Shown here: positions 8,594 through 17,472 of the stretch, piece after piece
How the letters are laid out: every line of letters starts with the position of its first letter
Position numbering within the stretch: position 1 is the first letter of the stretch
Origin: Pseudomonas fluorescens
Lineage (GTDB): Bacteria; Pseudomonadota; Gammaproteobacteria; Pseudomonadales; Pseudomonadaceae
Assembly: GCF_003732425.1 (NCBI RefSeq)
Contig: NZ_MOBX01000002.1
Coordinates: forward strand, 62,001-126,000
Direction: 5' to 3'
DNA length: 64,000 nt
Notes under the pieces: generated by a model
Database searches by the model: none
Seen by the model: only the letters and a program-made list of their open reading frames with translations
Told to the model about the DNA's origin: nothing
Translations under genes and position numbers: made by a program

Positions 8594-10858
8594 ATGAGCA
8601 ACCCCCTTGATCTCAGCCTGGACGGTGTAGAACGCCGCTCGTTGGCCGACTTCACCGAAAGTGCCTACCTCAATTACTCCATGTACGTGATCATGGACCG
8701 TGCTCTGCCGCATATCGGCGACGGCCTGAAACCGGTACAGCGGCGTATCGTCTACGCCATGAGCGAGCTGGGGCTGGACGCTGATTCCAAGCACAAGAAA
8801 TCGGCGCGTACCGTCGGTGACGTGCTCGGTAAATTCCACCCGCACGGCGACTCGGCGTGCTACGAAGCGATGGTCCTGATGGCGCAGCCGTTCAGCTATC
8901 GCTACACGCTGGTCGACGGTCAGGGTAACTGGGGTGCGCCGGACGATCCGAAGTCCTTCGCCGCCATGCGTTACACCGAAGCGCGGTTGTCGCGTTATTC
9001 CGAAGTGCTGCTCAGCGAACTCGGTCAGGGCACCGCCGACTGGGGGCCGAACTTCGACGGTACCCTGCAGGAACCTTTGGTCCTGCCAGCGCGCCTGCCA
9101 AACATCCTGCTCAACGGCACCACCGGCATTGCCGTGGGCATGGCCACCGACGTGCCGCCGCATAACCTGCGTGAAGTCGCCACCGCTTGCGTGCGCCTGC
9201 TTGATGAGCCGAAAGCCACGGTCGAACAGCTCTGCGAACACATTCAAGGTCCGGATTATCCGACCGAAGCGGAAATCATCACGCCGCGTGCCGACCTGCT
9301 GAAGATGTACGAAACCGGCAAGGGCTCGGTGCGCATGCGCGCCGTTTACCACGTCGAGGACGGTGACATCATCGTCACCGCGCTGCCGCACCAGGTGTCC
9401 GGGGCCAAAGTGCTGGAGCAAATCGCCGCGTTGATGCAGGCCAAACCGTCGAAGGCTCCGCAGATCGCTGACCTGCGCGATGAATCCGACCACGAAAACC
9501 CGTGCCGTATTGTGATCATCCCGGTCAACAGCCGCGTCGATCACGAAGCGCTGATGCAGCACTTGTTCGCCAGCACCGAGCTGGAGTCGACCTACCGGGT
9601 CAACGTCAACATTATCGGTCTGGACGGCAAGCCGCAGCTGAAAAACCTGCGTGCGCTGCTGGTCGAGTGGCTGGAATTCCGCGTGCTGACCGTGCGTCGT
9701 CGCCTGCAATTCCGCCTCGACAAGGTCGAGCGTCGCCTGCACCTGTTGGACGGTTTGTTGATTGCCTACCTCAACCTGGATGAAGTGATCCACATCATCC
9801 GTACCGAGGAGCACCCGAAAGCCAAGCTGATCGAGCGTTTCGCCCTCAGTGAGATTCAGGCCGACTACATCCTCGACACCCGTCTGCGTCAGTTGGCGCG
9901 ACTGGAAGAGATGAAGTTGCGCGACGAGCAGGACGAGTTGCTCAAGGAACAAGCCAAGCTGCAAGCCCTGCTGGGCAGCGAAGCCAAGCTGAAGAAACTG
10001 GTGCGCACCGAGCTGTTGAAAGACGCCGAAACCTACGGTGATGACCGTCGGTCGCCGATTGTCGAGCGCGCTGAAGCCAAGGCGCTGACCGAGCACGATT
10101 TGCTGCCGAATGAAAAAGTCACCGTGGTGCTGTCGGAAAAAGGCTGGATCCGTTCGGCCAAAGGTCATGACATCGACGCCACCGGCCTGTCGTACAAGGC
10201 CGGTGACGGCTTCAAGACTTCGGCGGCGGGGCGCTCCAACCAGTTTGCCGTGTTTATCGACTCGACCGGCCGCAGCTACTCGGTGCCCGCGCACACCTTG
10301 CCGTCGGCCCGTGGCCAGGGCGAACCGCTGACCGGCCGCCTGACGCCGCCGCCCGGCGCCACGTTCGAATGCGTGCTGATGCCGGAAGACGATGCGCTGT
10401 ACGTGATCGCGTCCGACGCCGGTTACGGCTTCGTGGTCAAGGGCGAAGACCTGCAAGCCAAGAACAAGGCCGGTAAAGCCCTGTTGAGCCTGCCGAACAA
10501 CGCCAAAGTGATCGCGCCACGCCCGGTGACCGATCGCGAGCAGAACTGGCTGGCTTCGGTCACGACCGAAGGTCGCCTGCTGATCTTCAAGATCAGCGAT
10601 CTGCCACAATTAGGTAAGGGCAAAGGCAACAAGATCATCGGTATTTCCGGTGAGCGCGTGGCCAGTCGCGAAGAATATGTCACGGACATCGCCGTACTTC
10701 CGGAAGGCGCCACCTTGGTGCTGCAGGCCGGAAAACGGACCCTGTCGCTGAAGGCCGACGACCTCGAACACTACAAGGGTGAGCGTGGACGTCGTGGCAA
10801 TAAGCTTCCAAGGGGCTTCCAGCGGGTCGATGCGCTGCTCGTCGAAAACCTCAATTAA
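8594..10858 (+). CDS. parC: DNA topoisomerase IV subunit A
   Basis: 754-residue catalytic subunit of topoisomerase IV. The catalytic tyrosine is Y127 in [11 protein letters not shown]. The quinolone-resistance region reads [12 protein letters not shown] with Ser87 and Glu91, the sensitive-type residues. The coiled-coil tower lies at about 350-480 and a degenerate C-terminal pinwheel follows. ATG at 8594 is preceded by GAGG; an upstream in-frame start at 8531 inside the protease gene has no ribosome site. It is the last gene of the parE run and is followed by an inverted repeat at 10870-10903. Confidence 0.95.
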   Translation: MSNPLDLSLDGVERRSLADFTESAYLNYSMYVIMDRALPHIGDGLKPVQRRIVYAMSELGLDADSKHKKSARTVGDVLGKFHPHGDSACYEAMVLMAQPFSYRYTLVDGQGNWGAPDDPKSFAAMRYTEARLSRYSEVLLSELGQGTADWGPNFDGTLQEPLVLPARLPNILLNGTTGIAVGMATDVPPHNLREVATACVRLLDEPKATVEQLCEHIQGPDYPTEAEIITPRADLLKMYETGKGSVRMRAVYHVEDGDIIVTALPHQVSGAKVLEQIAALMQAKPSKAPQIADLRDESDHENPCRIVIIPVNSRVDHEALMQHLFASTELESTYRVNVNIIGLDGKPQLKNLRALLVEWLEFRVLTVRRRLQFRLDKVERRLHLLDGLLIAYLNLDEVIHIIRTEEHPKAKLIERFALSEIQADYILDTRLRQLARLEEMKLRDEQDELLKEQAKLQALLGSEAKLKKLVRTELLKDAETYGDDRRSPIVERAEAKALTEHDLLPNEKVTVVLSEKGWIRSAKGHDIDATGLSYKAGDGFKTSAAGRSNQFAVFIDSTGRSYSVPAHTLPSARGQGEPLTGRLTPPPGATFECVLMPEDDALYVIASDAGYGFVVKGEDLQAKNKAGKALLSLPNNAKVIAPRPVTDREQNWLASVTTEGRLLIFKISDLPQLGKGKGNKIIGISGERVASREEYVTDIAVLPEGATLVLQAGKRTLSLKADDLEHYKGERGRRGNKLPRGFQRVDALLVENLN

Positions 10859-10869
10859 GCGTGCTAGAC

Positions 10870-10903
10870 GCGTCGATCCACGATTTAACGCGTAGATCGA
10901 CGC
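10870..10903 (+). terminator. Inverted repeat after parC, possible terminator
   Basis: Perfect 9-bp arms (gcgtcgatc ... gatcgacgc) separated by 16 bases, followed by tttgg. The T-run is poor, so termination may be weak or Rho-assisted. Confidence 0.4.
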
Positions 10904-11032
10904 TTTGGCGCTGGAGTCGGAACGCATATTCACGGATGATATGGCCTTTCCAAGCGCCGGCGTGGCCGAGCGTTCTTCATATTTATTGAGTATTTTCACT
11001 GTGGTCAGCCTTGTGGCGGCCACCTGGACGGG

Positions 11033-11746
11033 ATGATGACTGCTCTGCGCCCCCTTATTTTCCTGCTCGCCGGCGTTTTGGGCCTGGCGGGTTGCAGCGT
11101 TCACCAGCCGGTGTCGCTGTATCAACTGGACAGCGGAAGTCCGGTTCAGCCTGCGCAAAGCGCGGGTATGGCGGTTTTGTTAGGCCCGGTAGTCGTAGCC
11201 GATTACCTGCAACGTGAGACATTGCTGCAACGTCAACCGGACGGCAGCCTGCAGGCAGCGACCGATGGTCGTTGGGCTGGCAGCCTTTCGTCGGATATCG
11301 ATCAGTTGCTGATGCGTCAGGTCGCTGGCCATCTGGACAGCCAGCGTGTGGTATTGGCACCGGCCACTGCGGGGTTCACTCCGGATGTGCAGGTGTTGCT
11401 GACCATCACGCGTCTGGACTCTGGCCAGAAACAACCGGCGATTCTCGATGCGCAATGGCGCCTGATTGACCGTCGTGGTCAGGTACGCGATAACCGCATC
11501 GTTCATCTGCAGGAGCTGCATGCTGGCAGTACCGCTTCGCAGGTTCAGGCCCAGGGCATTTTGCTGCAGCGTCTGGCCGAGCAATTGTCGGTAGCGCTCA
11601 AGCCGTTGGCCAATCAGCCACCGGTGGCTGAGGTCCCGCGTAAAGCGGCACCGAAGCCAGCAGCACCGGCGGCGGATACCGAGAAGCAGCCGAAGATTCC
11701 GATGGCATCGCCGATTCGTACCGATATGGAAGTGTTCCGCTTCTAA
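11033..11746 (+). CDS. PqiC/YmbA-type transport auxiliary lipoprotein
   Basis: 237-residue predicted lipoprotein: signal sequence ending in LAGC with Cys21 as lipidation site. The body (YQLDSG, VLLGPVVVADYLQRETLLQR, RWAGSLSSDIDQLLMRQVAGHL) matches the ABC-type transport auxiliary lipoprotein family (PF03886) that includes PqiC. Such proteins usually work with MCE-domain proteins in lipid traffic between membranes, but no MCE or Pqi genes are adjacent here. The C-terminal 45 residues are Pro/Ala rich and probably disordered. Start may be ATG 11033 or 11036. A good terminator follows at 11767. Confidence 0.75.
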   Translation: MMTALRPLIFLLAGVLGLAGCSVHQPVSLYQLDSGSPVQPAQSAGMAVLLGPVVVADYLQRETLLQRQPDGSLQAATDGRWAGSLSSDIDQLLMRQVAGHLDSQRVVLAPATAGFTPDVQVLLTITRLDSGQKQPAILDAQWRLIDRRGQVRDNRIVHLQELHAGSTASQVQAQGILLQRLAEQLSVALKPLANQPPVAEVPRKAAPKPAAPAADTEKQPKIPMASPIRTDMEVFRF

Positions 11747-11766
11747 GCCGGATCGAGTCAGAACAG

Positions 11767-11790
11767 AGCCCGCCTTGTGCGGGCTTTGTT
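11767..11790 (+). terminator. Rho-independent terminator after the PqiC-like gene
   Basis: Seven-bp stem agcccgc/gcgggct with a 5-base loop, followed by ttgtt. Confidence 0.8.
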
Positions 11791-11811
11791 GTATCTGGGG
11801 GCTAGAAGATC

Positions 11812-12014
11812 AAAAGCCCCTCATCGGAACGCCGCCCGCCTAGCCCTCTCCCGGAGGGAGAGGGGACCGATTGGGGGATATTGCAGAGTTACGCCGACCT
11901 GATCGTCCTGCTGTGAATCCATGATCGACTCGATTTGTCAGGTCGATGTATCGCGTCAGACAACTCGGTCAGTCCCCCTCTCCCTCTGGGAGAGGGCTAG
12001 GGTGAGGGGCTTTT
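11812..12014. repeat. 203-bp imperfect inverted repeat (MITE-like)
   Basis: The ends are aaaagcccctca and tgaggggctttt. Inside, ctagccctctcccggaggga and tccctctgggagagggctag pair as well. About 100 non-paired bases lie in the middle. It carries no gene. The structure resembles a non-coding mobile repeat of fluorescent pseudomonads, but its family is not identified. Confidence 0.65.
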
Positions 12015-12030
12015 CAGTCAGCCACAAAAA

Positions 12031-12060
12031 AGCCCGCAGACAATCACTCGTCTGCGGGCT
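12031..12060 (-). terminator. Bidirectional-looking terminator after the AhpA-like gene
   Basis: Eleven-bp perfect stem agcccgcagac/gtctgcgggct with an 8-base loop. The plus-strand a-run just before it supplies the U-run for minus-strand transcripts from the AhpA-like gene. Confidence 0.85.
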
Positions 12061-12081
12061 TCTGTGTTTCAGGCCTAAGGC

Positions 12082-13587
12082 TTAAGCCCGACGCTCATGC
12101 ATCCGCGCCAGTTGCCGCTCGAGCATCGACGGATACGGCTCCATCAACCGCTCTACACAGCAAGCACCTTCAGGGCTGGCAATCGGCCGGATCCGCGCAC
12201 GCTGGCGAATCAAGGCATCGTCACTGATCTTGCGCTCGACCAGCAGCAGGTTACGGCTGTGTTGCGACAAGGCCAGGGCGTCCTGCGCCGAGTCGGTCAG
12301 CAGCAGATCAATCTGGCTCAGACCGAACAGCTCATCGCCCAAAGTCAGGCCCAGCTGCAATTGCAGGGTGATGCCGCTGTCCGCGACTTCAATTTGCAAC
12401 TGATGGCCCAGTGCCCGCAGCAGCTCGCCGCAGCAGATCGCGTTGGTCAGGTAATCGTCGCCGCTGTCTTCGGTGTGGAAGAGCATCAGCGTGCTGCCGT
12501 CGTTCAGGGTTTCGATTTCGCCCTGATACAGCGACGCAGCCTGATCGAGGCAGTCGCGATAGCGCACCTGCAACTCTTCCAGGCGTGCCCGTGGCAAGCG
12601 ACGCAGTTGTTCTTGCGAGCCCAGTTGCACGGCCAATACGGCGGTGTGCTGCGGCACGCTTGGAGACGGTTGGCGGACGACAGGTTGGGGCGCGCCATTG
12701 AGCGACTCGTCGCGCAGGTCGGCGAATGCGTCATCGTCATCATCGTCTTCGACGGTGCTGACCAGATGTCTCGGCGCAGGCTTCTGCGCGGCCATTGGAC
12801 GGGTTTCGTCGAAACTCGGATCACGCAAGTTGCGCACCTCGAATTCCGGCTCGTCCTCTTCGTCCTCGAACTCAGGCTCCGGTTCAGGTGCAGGCTCCGG
12901 CGCGTAGTTGGCGTGCAGCTGACGCGCCAGATCGCCGATTTCATCCTGACGATCGATGCCCGGCGTGTGTTCGTCGATACGGCGCAACCATACCCGCAGT
13001 TGCAGCAGCGGCGTCGACAGATAGCGGCCCATGCGCAGGCTCAAGGCCAGCGACAGCGCCAACAGAATCCCGCTGAGAATGCCCATGCTTTGCAGGCTGA
13101 TGGTCATCGGCTGCTGGAACTGATCCATGTCCAGGCTGATGCGCAGCTGCCCGGCGGTCACGTCCTGGAAAGTGATCTTGCTCTCGTACATGCCCTCGGC
13201 TTCGCCCAGCAGGCTGTGCTTGGGCCGCTGACCGGACTCGGCGAGGATGCGGTTATCCACGCTGTAGATCGCCGCGTGGGCCACCAGTTTGTTCTTGGTC
13301 AGGTTGTTGAGCAGCACGTTCAGGCTGAGGATGTCGTTGGACACCAACAGCTCTGTGGCAGAGGTCGCGGTCTGCGTGGTCAGGCTTTCGCCCAGCGCAT
13401 CGGCCTGCTGGTGCATGGCCTGCTTGAATTGCAAACCCATCACGCCGGCATAGATCACCAGGGCCAGAGCGACCAGGATCACGTTATGGCTGGCAATGCG
13501 CAATGCAATCGGTACACGGCGGTGGCGCAGTGCACGGAAGATCAGCAGGAAGAAGTTATCGGTTTTAACTGGCGTGGGCCGGTTCAC
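12082..13587 (-). CDS. AhpA/SMP family membrane protein with degenerate cyclase-like domain
   Basis: 501-residue inner-membrane protein of the haemolysin-modulating AhpA/YtjB (SMP_2) family, divergent from serB as in other gammaproteobacteria. Order of parts: TM1 about 33-52, periplasmic domain 53-164, TM2 about 165-185, HAMP-like stretch 186-228 (ending RQDEIGDLARQLH), an acidic low-complexity linker 229-290 (runs of E, P and D), and a globular domain from about 314. That last domain resembles class III nucleotide cyclases (GEIETLNDGSTLMLFH, then LQLQLGLTLGDELFG), but the metal-binding aspartate position reads AVQLGSQ, so it is probably catalytically dead. ATG at 13587. Function is unknown; a sensory or scaffolding role is an inference. 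Confidence 0.75.
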   Translation of the reverse strand: MNRPTPVKTDNFFLLIFRALRHRRVPIALRIASHNVILVALALVIYAGVMGLQFKQAMHQQADALGESLTTQTATSATELLVSNDILSLNVLLNNLTKNKLVAHAAIYSVDNRILAESGQRPKHSLLGEAEGMYESKITFQDVTAGQLRISLDMDQFQQPMTISLQSMGILSGILLALSLALSLRMGRYLSTPLLQLRVWLRRIDEHTPGIDRQDEIGDLARQLHANYAPEPAPEPEPEFEDEEDEPEFEVRNLRDPSFDETRPMAAQKPAPRHLVSTVEDDDDDDAFADLRDESLNGAPQPVVRQPSPSVPQHTAVLAVQLGSQEQLRRLPRARLEELQVRYRDCLDQAASLYQGEIETLNDGSTLMLFHTEDSGDDYLTNAICCGELLRALGHQLQIEVADSGITLQLQLGLTLGDELFGLSQIDLLLTDSAQDALALSQHSRNLLLVERKISDDALIRQRARIRPIASPEGACCVERLMEPYPSMLERQLARMHERRA

Positions 13588-13622
13588 TGAGCTCGGCTCT
13601 TTTGTCCGTGAAGTTGACGCGC

Positions 13623-13651
13623 AGTATAGCGACAGGCCCTAGGCCGGCAAA
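13623..13651 (-). promoter_or_regulatory. Candidate sigma-70 promoter for the AhpA-like gene
   Basis: On the minus strand TTTGCC, 17 bases, then TATACT, 35 bp upstream of the ATG. The -10 is good and the -35 poor. Confidence 0.35.
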
Positions 13652-13721
13652 GCGCTCGCGGTGCCCGATGGTCACTGAAAGTGGGTAGAATGCGGTTTTT
13701 TTCCAGTTGCGGGGGTGCGCG

Positions 13722-14936
13722 TTGCGCGAAATCGTCCTGATTAACATCACGGGAGTCGACCGTCCGGGTCTGACGGCAGCCATTACCGGCGTTCTGGCAC
13801 AAGGTGGTGTGAACATTCTCGACATCGGTCAGGCGGTGATCCACGACACCCTGTCGTTTGGCATCCTGGTTGAAATCCCCGATTCCGAGCAGGGTAAATC
13901 CGTGCTCAAGGACATTCTGTTCAAGGGCTACGAGCTCGACCAGCAGGTGCGCTTCACCCCGGTGTCCGAAGAGGATTACCAGCAGTGGGTGGGCAATCAG
14001 GGCAAGAAACGCCACATCGTCACCTTGCTGACCCGCAAAGTCACCGCTGGCCAATTGCAGGCCGTCAGCTCGATCACCGCCAAATACGGCCTGAACATCG
14101 ATCACATCGACCGTCTGTCGGGTCGCATGCCGCTGGACACTCCGGCCGACAAAGGCAAGGGGTGCATCGAGTTCTCCGTGCGTGGCGAAGCGGCTGATCC
14201 GCAGGCGCTGCGTGCCGAATTCCTCAGCGTTGCCCAAGAGCTGAACGTCGACATCGCCTTCCAGGAAGATTCGCTGTTCCGTCGCAACCGTCGTCTGGCG
14301 GTGTTCGACATGGACTCGACGCTGATCGAAGCCGAGGTCATCGACGAACTGGCCAAGGCTGCCGGCGTGGGCGAGCAGGTGTCGGCAATCACTGAACGCG
14401 CCATGGCCGGCGAGCTGGACTTCCGCGCCAGTTTCAAAGAGCGTCTGGCCTTGCTCAAAGGTCTGGATGTCAGCGTGCTGGACTCGATCGGCGCTTCGCT
14501 GCGTCTGACCGAAGGCGCCGAAACGCTGTTCGCCGAACTCAAGCGTCTGGGCTACAAGACTGCGATTCTGTCCGGCGGCTTCACCTATTTCGCCAAACAA
14601 CTGCAGGCCAAGCTCGGCATCGACTATGTGTTCGCCAACGAGCTGGAAGTGGTCGACGGCAAGTGCACCGGCGTGGCAATCGAACCGATTGTCGATGCGC
14701 AGCGCAAGGCTGACTTGCTCAAAGAATTGGCACACAAGGAAGGTTTGCGTCTGGAGCAGACCATCGCGGTCGGCGACGGCGCGAATGACCTGCCGATGCT
14801 GGCGATTGCCGGTTTGGGCGTGGCGTTCCGTGCCAAGCCGCTGGTGAAACAGTCGGCGAAGCAGGCGATTTCGACGTTGGGGCTGGATGGCGTGCTGTAT
14901 CTGCTGGGTTTCCGCGATCGCGACGGGCAGTTGTAA
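13722..14936 (+). CDS. serB: Phosphoserine phosphatase
   Basis: 404-residue HAD phosphatase that makes L-serine from phosphoserine, the last step of serine synthesis. Two N-terminal ACT-type regions (about 1-80 and 97-180) precede the HAD domain, whose motifs are D196-M-D198-S-T, SGGFTYF and GDGANDLPML. The start is TTG at 13722 with GGGGG 5-9 bases before it and the family N-terminus (REIVLINITG); a TTG at 13707 would add five residues. The gene stands alone, divergent from the AhpA-like gene and followed by a REPIN. Confidence 0.93.
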   Translation: MREIVLINITGVDRPGLTAAITGVLAQGGVNILDIGQAVIHDTLSFGILVEIPDSEQGKSVLKDILFKGYELDQQVRFTPVSEEDYQQWVGNQGKKRHIVTLLTRKVTAGQLQAVSSITAKYGLNIDHIDRLSGRMPLDTPADKGKGCIEFSVRGEAADPQALRAEFLSVAQELNVDIAFQEDSLFRRNRRLAVFDMDSTLIEAEVIDELAKAAGVGEQVSAITERAMAGELDFRASFKERLALLKGLDVSVLDSIGASLRLTEGAETLFAELKRLGYKTAILSGGFTYFAKQLQAKLGIDYVFANELEVVDGKCTGVAIEPIVDAQRKADLLKELAHKEGLRLEQTIAVGDGANDLPMLAIAGLGVAFRAKPLVKQSAKQAISTLGLDGVLYLLGFRDRDGQL

Positions 14937-14944
14937 TTAAAGAT

Positions 14945-15024
14945 CAAAAGATCGCAGTCTTCAGCAGCTCCTACAGAGGGATATGCATTTCCCTGTAGGA
15001 GCTGCCGAAGGCTGCGATCTTTTG
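14945..15024. repeat. REPIN: inverted pair of class B REPs
   Basis: Arms caaaagatcgcagtcttcag and its near reverse complement (cgaaggctgcgatcttttg), with agctcctacag/ctgtaggagct nested inside. The same class recurs at 56661-56750. It lies between convergent genes. Confidence 0.85.
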
Positions 15025-15026
15025 CT

Positions 15027-16781
15027 TTAAAGCGACTTCCACAACGAATCAAAATCCTCCTCGCTCCCGCCATTGCGCGCGGCCTCCAGCGAGCGATAGG
15101 CAAACTGATTGAAACTGTGCGTACTCGCCACCCGTCGATCCAGCCCGGCGCGGTGTTCTTCGCCCTGGGTATTGATCAACACTTTATTGCCTTCCTGAAA
15201 CGGCAAGCGCGGCGCCAGCAGGGTCGCCGGCAAGTCGATCGCGCTGATCTCCGGCAGGAGTAATCCGCGCAGATACTGACTGTGATCGTCGCGCGAGCGC
15301 ACCAGTTGCAGGCCGCAAGGCTGAGCATGGGGTGCCACCAGTTCAATGCCCATTTGCGTGCCGCCGCCGCGCACCTGGCGGATCCAGCGAATGACCGCGA
15401 TGCTCCAGCCCAGACTGACACTGTCGTGGATGCCGAGCATTTCTCCGGCCTGCAATTCGGCGGGCACTTCATCTGGCCACGCGAGGCAGTATCCGCCGGG
15501 GCTGTGATTGATCACCGGCAGGGCGTAGGTCGGGTAATGCGGCGTACTGTCCGTGCCGCTTTCATCCTCGAGCAAATGGTCGTACTGGATTTCCTCGTAA
15601 GGCAAAAATTCATCAGATTTGCTCTGCGGTGCCGCGTCGAAGGCCTGGCTCCAACTGTCCTTTTCACCTTCAGCGACGCTACTGCGGAAATTTGCCGGGC
15701 GCGCTGCGGGATGCTTGAGCAATTCGCTGAAACTGCGCTCGCCGCCGAGGTAAAAGTGCAGGGCGCTCATACCCACGCATACAGTGAGATTGCCCTGGCC
15801 AACGGTACGTTGAAAGCTGCGCTCGGCGGCCTGCCCCCAAGTGGCGTGCAGGTGTTGCAGGGTATCGAGGCTCAGGCCGGCCGGCACGGGTAGCGGCGTT
15901 GATGTGTCTTGATGCTGCAAATGCGCTTCGATGGCGTTCACTAGCGGCTGTGGATCGAAGCCGAGCAATCCGGGCTGTTCTTCGCTGCGAAACATGTTGC
16001 GGTAGCGCGGGCCGGCATCGATGGCCGGGCTGATCGCAAACAGGCCTTCGCTCGTGCGAGCGGGATGCAATTTGAGCAGGGCGCTCCACGGTTCGAGTAC
16101 TTCGGCCAAGCGGGCGATCTGGTTCTGCCGCAATTGATTGCAACGGGCGCTGCCCAGGAGCAGGGCGGCGATGTAAGTCTGTTCAAGACTGAGTTCGGTG
16201 GTGAGGCTGGCGAGATCATCATGCACCCGGCGTTGTTGCAGTTGCAGTTCGCAGGTGCTGCGATACAGCTGATGCAGTTCGAACCACACATGCTCCGGCG
16301 GCGCGCTATATAACTGCGTGGCACGCAGCAGTTGACCTTTGAGTGCATGGGCCGCCCGTTGCAGGGCCATACTGACCAATGCCGCGCGATCCTTGCTGTA
16401 CTTCGGCGCAATCCGCAACACGATCTGTTTGTAGCCGATGGCCAGATGGCTTTGCAGCGCCTGGCACAGATTGCTGATCTTGCGCGAACGTTCGTCGAGC
16501 ATGATCGCTTGATGCAGGAAATGCCGTTCCAGATGCTGGCAGACGAAATAGACCTCGGGGCGCAGCAGCTCCAGCAGGTTGAGGCGATTGTCACTGGGGG
16601 TGAGCAATTGATTGAGTTCGCCCAGGCCTTGATACAGCAGGCGAGCGGTTTCACCGATGTTGGCCTTGGGCAGGCCGGCGATCCAGCGCTTGAGGTCGCG
16701 CGGCGTTGCTTCGCAAAACGACAGGCGCGTTTGCGTCGGGGTCGGGGCGCGCAGGGAGGGTAGGGGGCGAGATTCACTCAT
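15027..16781 (-). CDS. PilZ-like C-terminal domain protein (PA4958-type position)
   Basis: 584-residue protein without signal peptide or membrane segments. The first 400 residues are helical and Leu/Gln/Arg rich. From about 425 to 500 the sequence resembles a PilZ domain: NHSPGGYCLAWP fits the (D/N)xSxxG half of the c-di-GMP motif, followed by AGEMLGIHD, WSIAVIRWIR and QMGIELV. The usual RxxxR half is not visible just before it, so nucleotide binding is uncertain. Position between serB and psd corresponds to an uncharacterised PAO1 gene. ATG at 16781. A role in c-di-GMP-controlled surface behaviour is an inference from the domain only. Confidence 0.6.
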   Translation of the reverse strand: MSESRPLPSLRAPTPTQTRLSFCEATPRDLKRWIAGLPKANIGETARLLYQGLGELNQLLTPSDNRLNLLELLRPEVYFVCQHLERHFLHQAIMLDERSRKISNLCQALQSHLAIGYKQIVLRIAPKYSKDRAALVSMALQRAAHALKGQLLRATQLYSAPPEHVWFELHQLYRSTCELQLQQRRVHDDLASLTTELSLEQTYIAALLLGSARCNQLRQNQIARLAEVLEPWSALLKLHPARTSEGLFAISPAIDAGPRYRNMFRSEEQPGLLGFDPQPLVNAIEAHLQHQDTSTPLPVPAGLSLDTLQHLHATWGQAAERSFQRTVGQGNLTVCVGMSALHFYLGGERSFSELLKHPAARPANFRSSVAEGEKDSWSQAFDAAPQSKSDEFLPYEEIQYDHLLEDESGTDSTPHYPTYALPVINHSPGGYCLAWPDEVPAELQAGEMLGIHDSVSLGWSIAVIRWIRQVRGGGTQMGIELVAPHAQPCGLQLVRSRDDHSQYLRGLLLPEISAIDLPATLLAPRLPFQEGNKVLINTQGEEHRAGLDRRVASTHSFNQFAYRSLEAARNGGSEEDFDSLWKSL

Positions 16782-16921
16782 GCCTTGACTGGCTCCGATG
16801 GCGAAAGAGGCGATGCCCGAAACTCTAGCAGTTGTGGTCTGTTTCGCTGGTTGGCGTCAGGCTTTTTGACCGCTGGTCTGCTGGCCGGATGCCATTCTCC
16901 AAGGCCTACTAGTCTCTCTGG

Positions 16922-16972
16922 CGTGCGATCGGAAACGCACGGTTGCACGGCCTGCCGTCAACCTCGGGCAGG
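16922..16972 (+). promoter_or_regulatory. Two short stem-loops in the lectin 5' region
   Basis: cgtgcg/cgcacg (8-base loop) and cctgcc/ggcagg (10-base loop) occur in series 30-80 bases before the lectin start. They could form in the 5' UTR. Function not shown. Confidence 0.3.
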
Positions 16973-17001
16973 TCTCCCGAAACTTCAAGGAGATGAGGTT
17001 C

Positions 17002-17403
17002 ATGTCTAAATATGCAGTGGCAAATCAATGGGGTGGCAGTTCGGCGCCGTGGCATCCGGGTGGAACCTGGGTACTGGGCGGGCGGGACAACCAGAATGTC
17101 GTCGCTATCGAGATCCAGTCGCGCGATGACGGTAAAACGTTCACCGGCACCATGACCTATGCCGGGGAAGGTCCCATTGGCTTCAAAGCGCAACGCACCG
17201 GTCAGAACCAGTACAACGTCGAGAATCAGTGGGGTGGCGATGATGCCCCATGGCATCCGGGCGGCAAGTGGGTGATTGGCGGCCGGGACAACCAGAACGT
17301 TATCGCGTTGAGCGTCACGTCCAGTGACGGAGGGAAAAACCTCAGTGGCACCAATACCTATGCCAACGAAGGCCCGATCGGCTTCCGTGGGCAAATAGAG
17401 TAA
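17002..17403 (+). CDS. OAA-family high-mannose-binding lectin
   Basis: 133-residue lectin made of two tandem repeats of about 67 residues. The hallmark NQWGGSSAPWHPGG/ GGRDNQNVVAI occurs near residue 7 and again near residue 74 (NQWGGDDAPWHPGG, GGRDNQNVIAL), and each repeat ends in Y-A-x-E-GPIGF. This is the Oscillatoria agardhii agglutinin homologue family, which forms a beta-barrel binding the branched core of high-mannose glycans; the P. fluorescens member is 133 residues and, from memory, nearly identical. No signal peptide is present, so export is unclear. ATG at 17002 follows AAGGAG. It is a single gene between the PilZ-like gene and psd; biological role in the bacterium is not established. 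Confidence 0.93.
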   Translation: MSKYAVANQWGGSSAPWHPGGTWVLGGRDNQNVVAIEIQSRDDGKTFTGTMTYAGEGPIGFKAQRTGQNQYNVENQWGGDDAPWHPGGKWVIGGRDNQNVIALSVTSSDGGKNLSGTNTYANEGPIGFRGQIE

Positions 17404-17420
17404 CGGCACCACCGAGTCGT

Positions 17421-17454
17421 ATCCGCCCTTTCGCAGACGTGTGAAAGGGCGGAT
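17421..17454. terminator. Strong hairpin between convergent lectin and psd genes
   Basis: Twelve-bp perfect stem atccgccctttc/gaaagggcggat with a 10-base loop. There is no T-run on either side, so it may be a Rho-assisted or 3'-stabilising hairpin rather than a classical terminator. Confidence 0.5.
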
Positions 17455-17472
17455 CAGTGGCTCACATCATGT

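Noticed and set aside
8537..10609. 690-codon minus-strand open frame across parC
   Set aside because: Antisense shadow of parC with repetitive composition; parC has all expected motifs.
16785..17009. Short frame with a lipobox-like LLAGC segment before the lectin
   Set aside because: No ribosome site or ATG, and it overlaps the lectin start out of frame; the hydrophobic stretch is probably chance.
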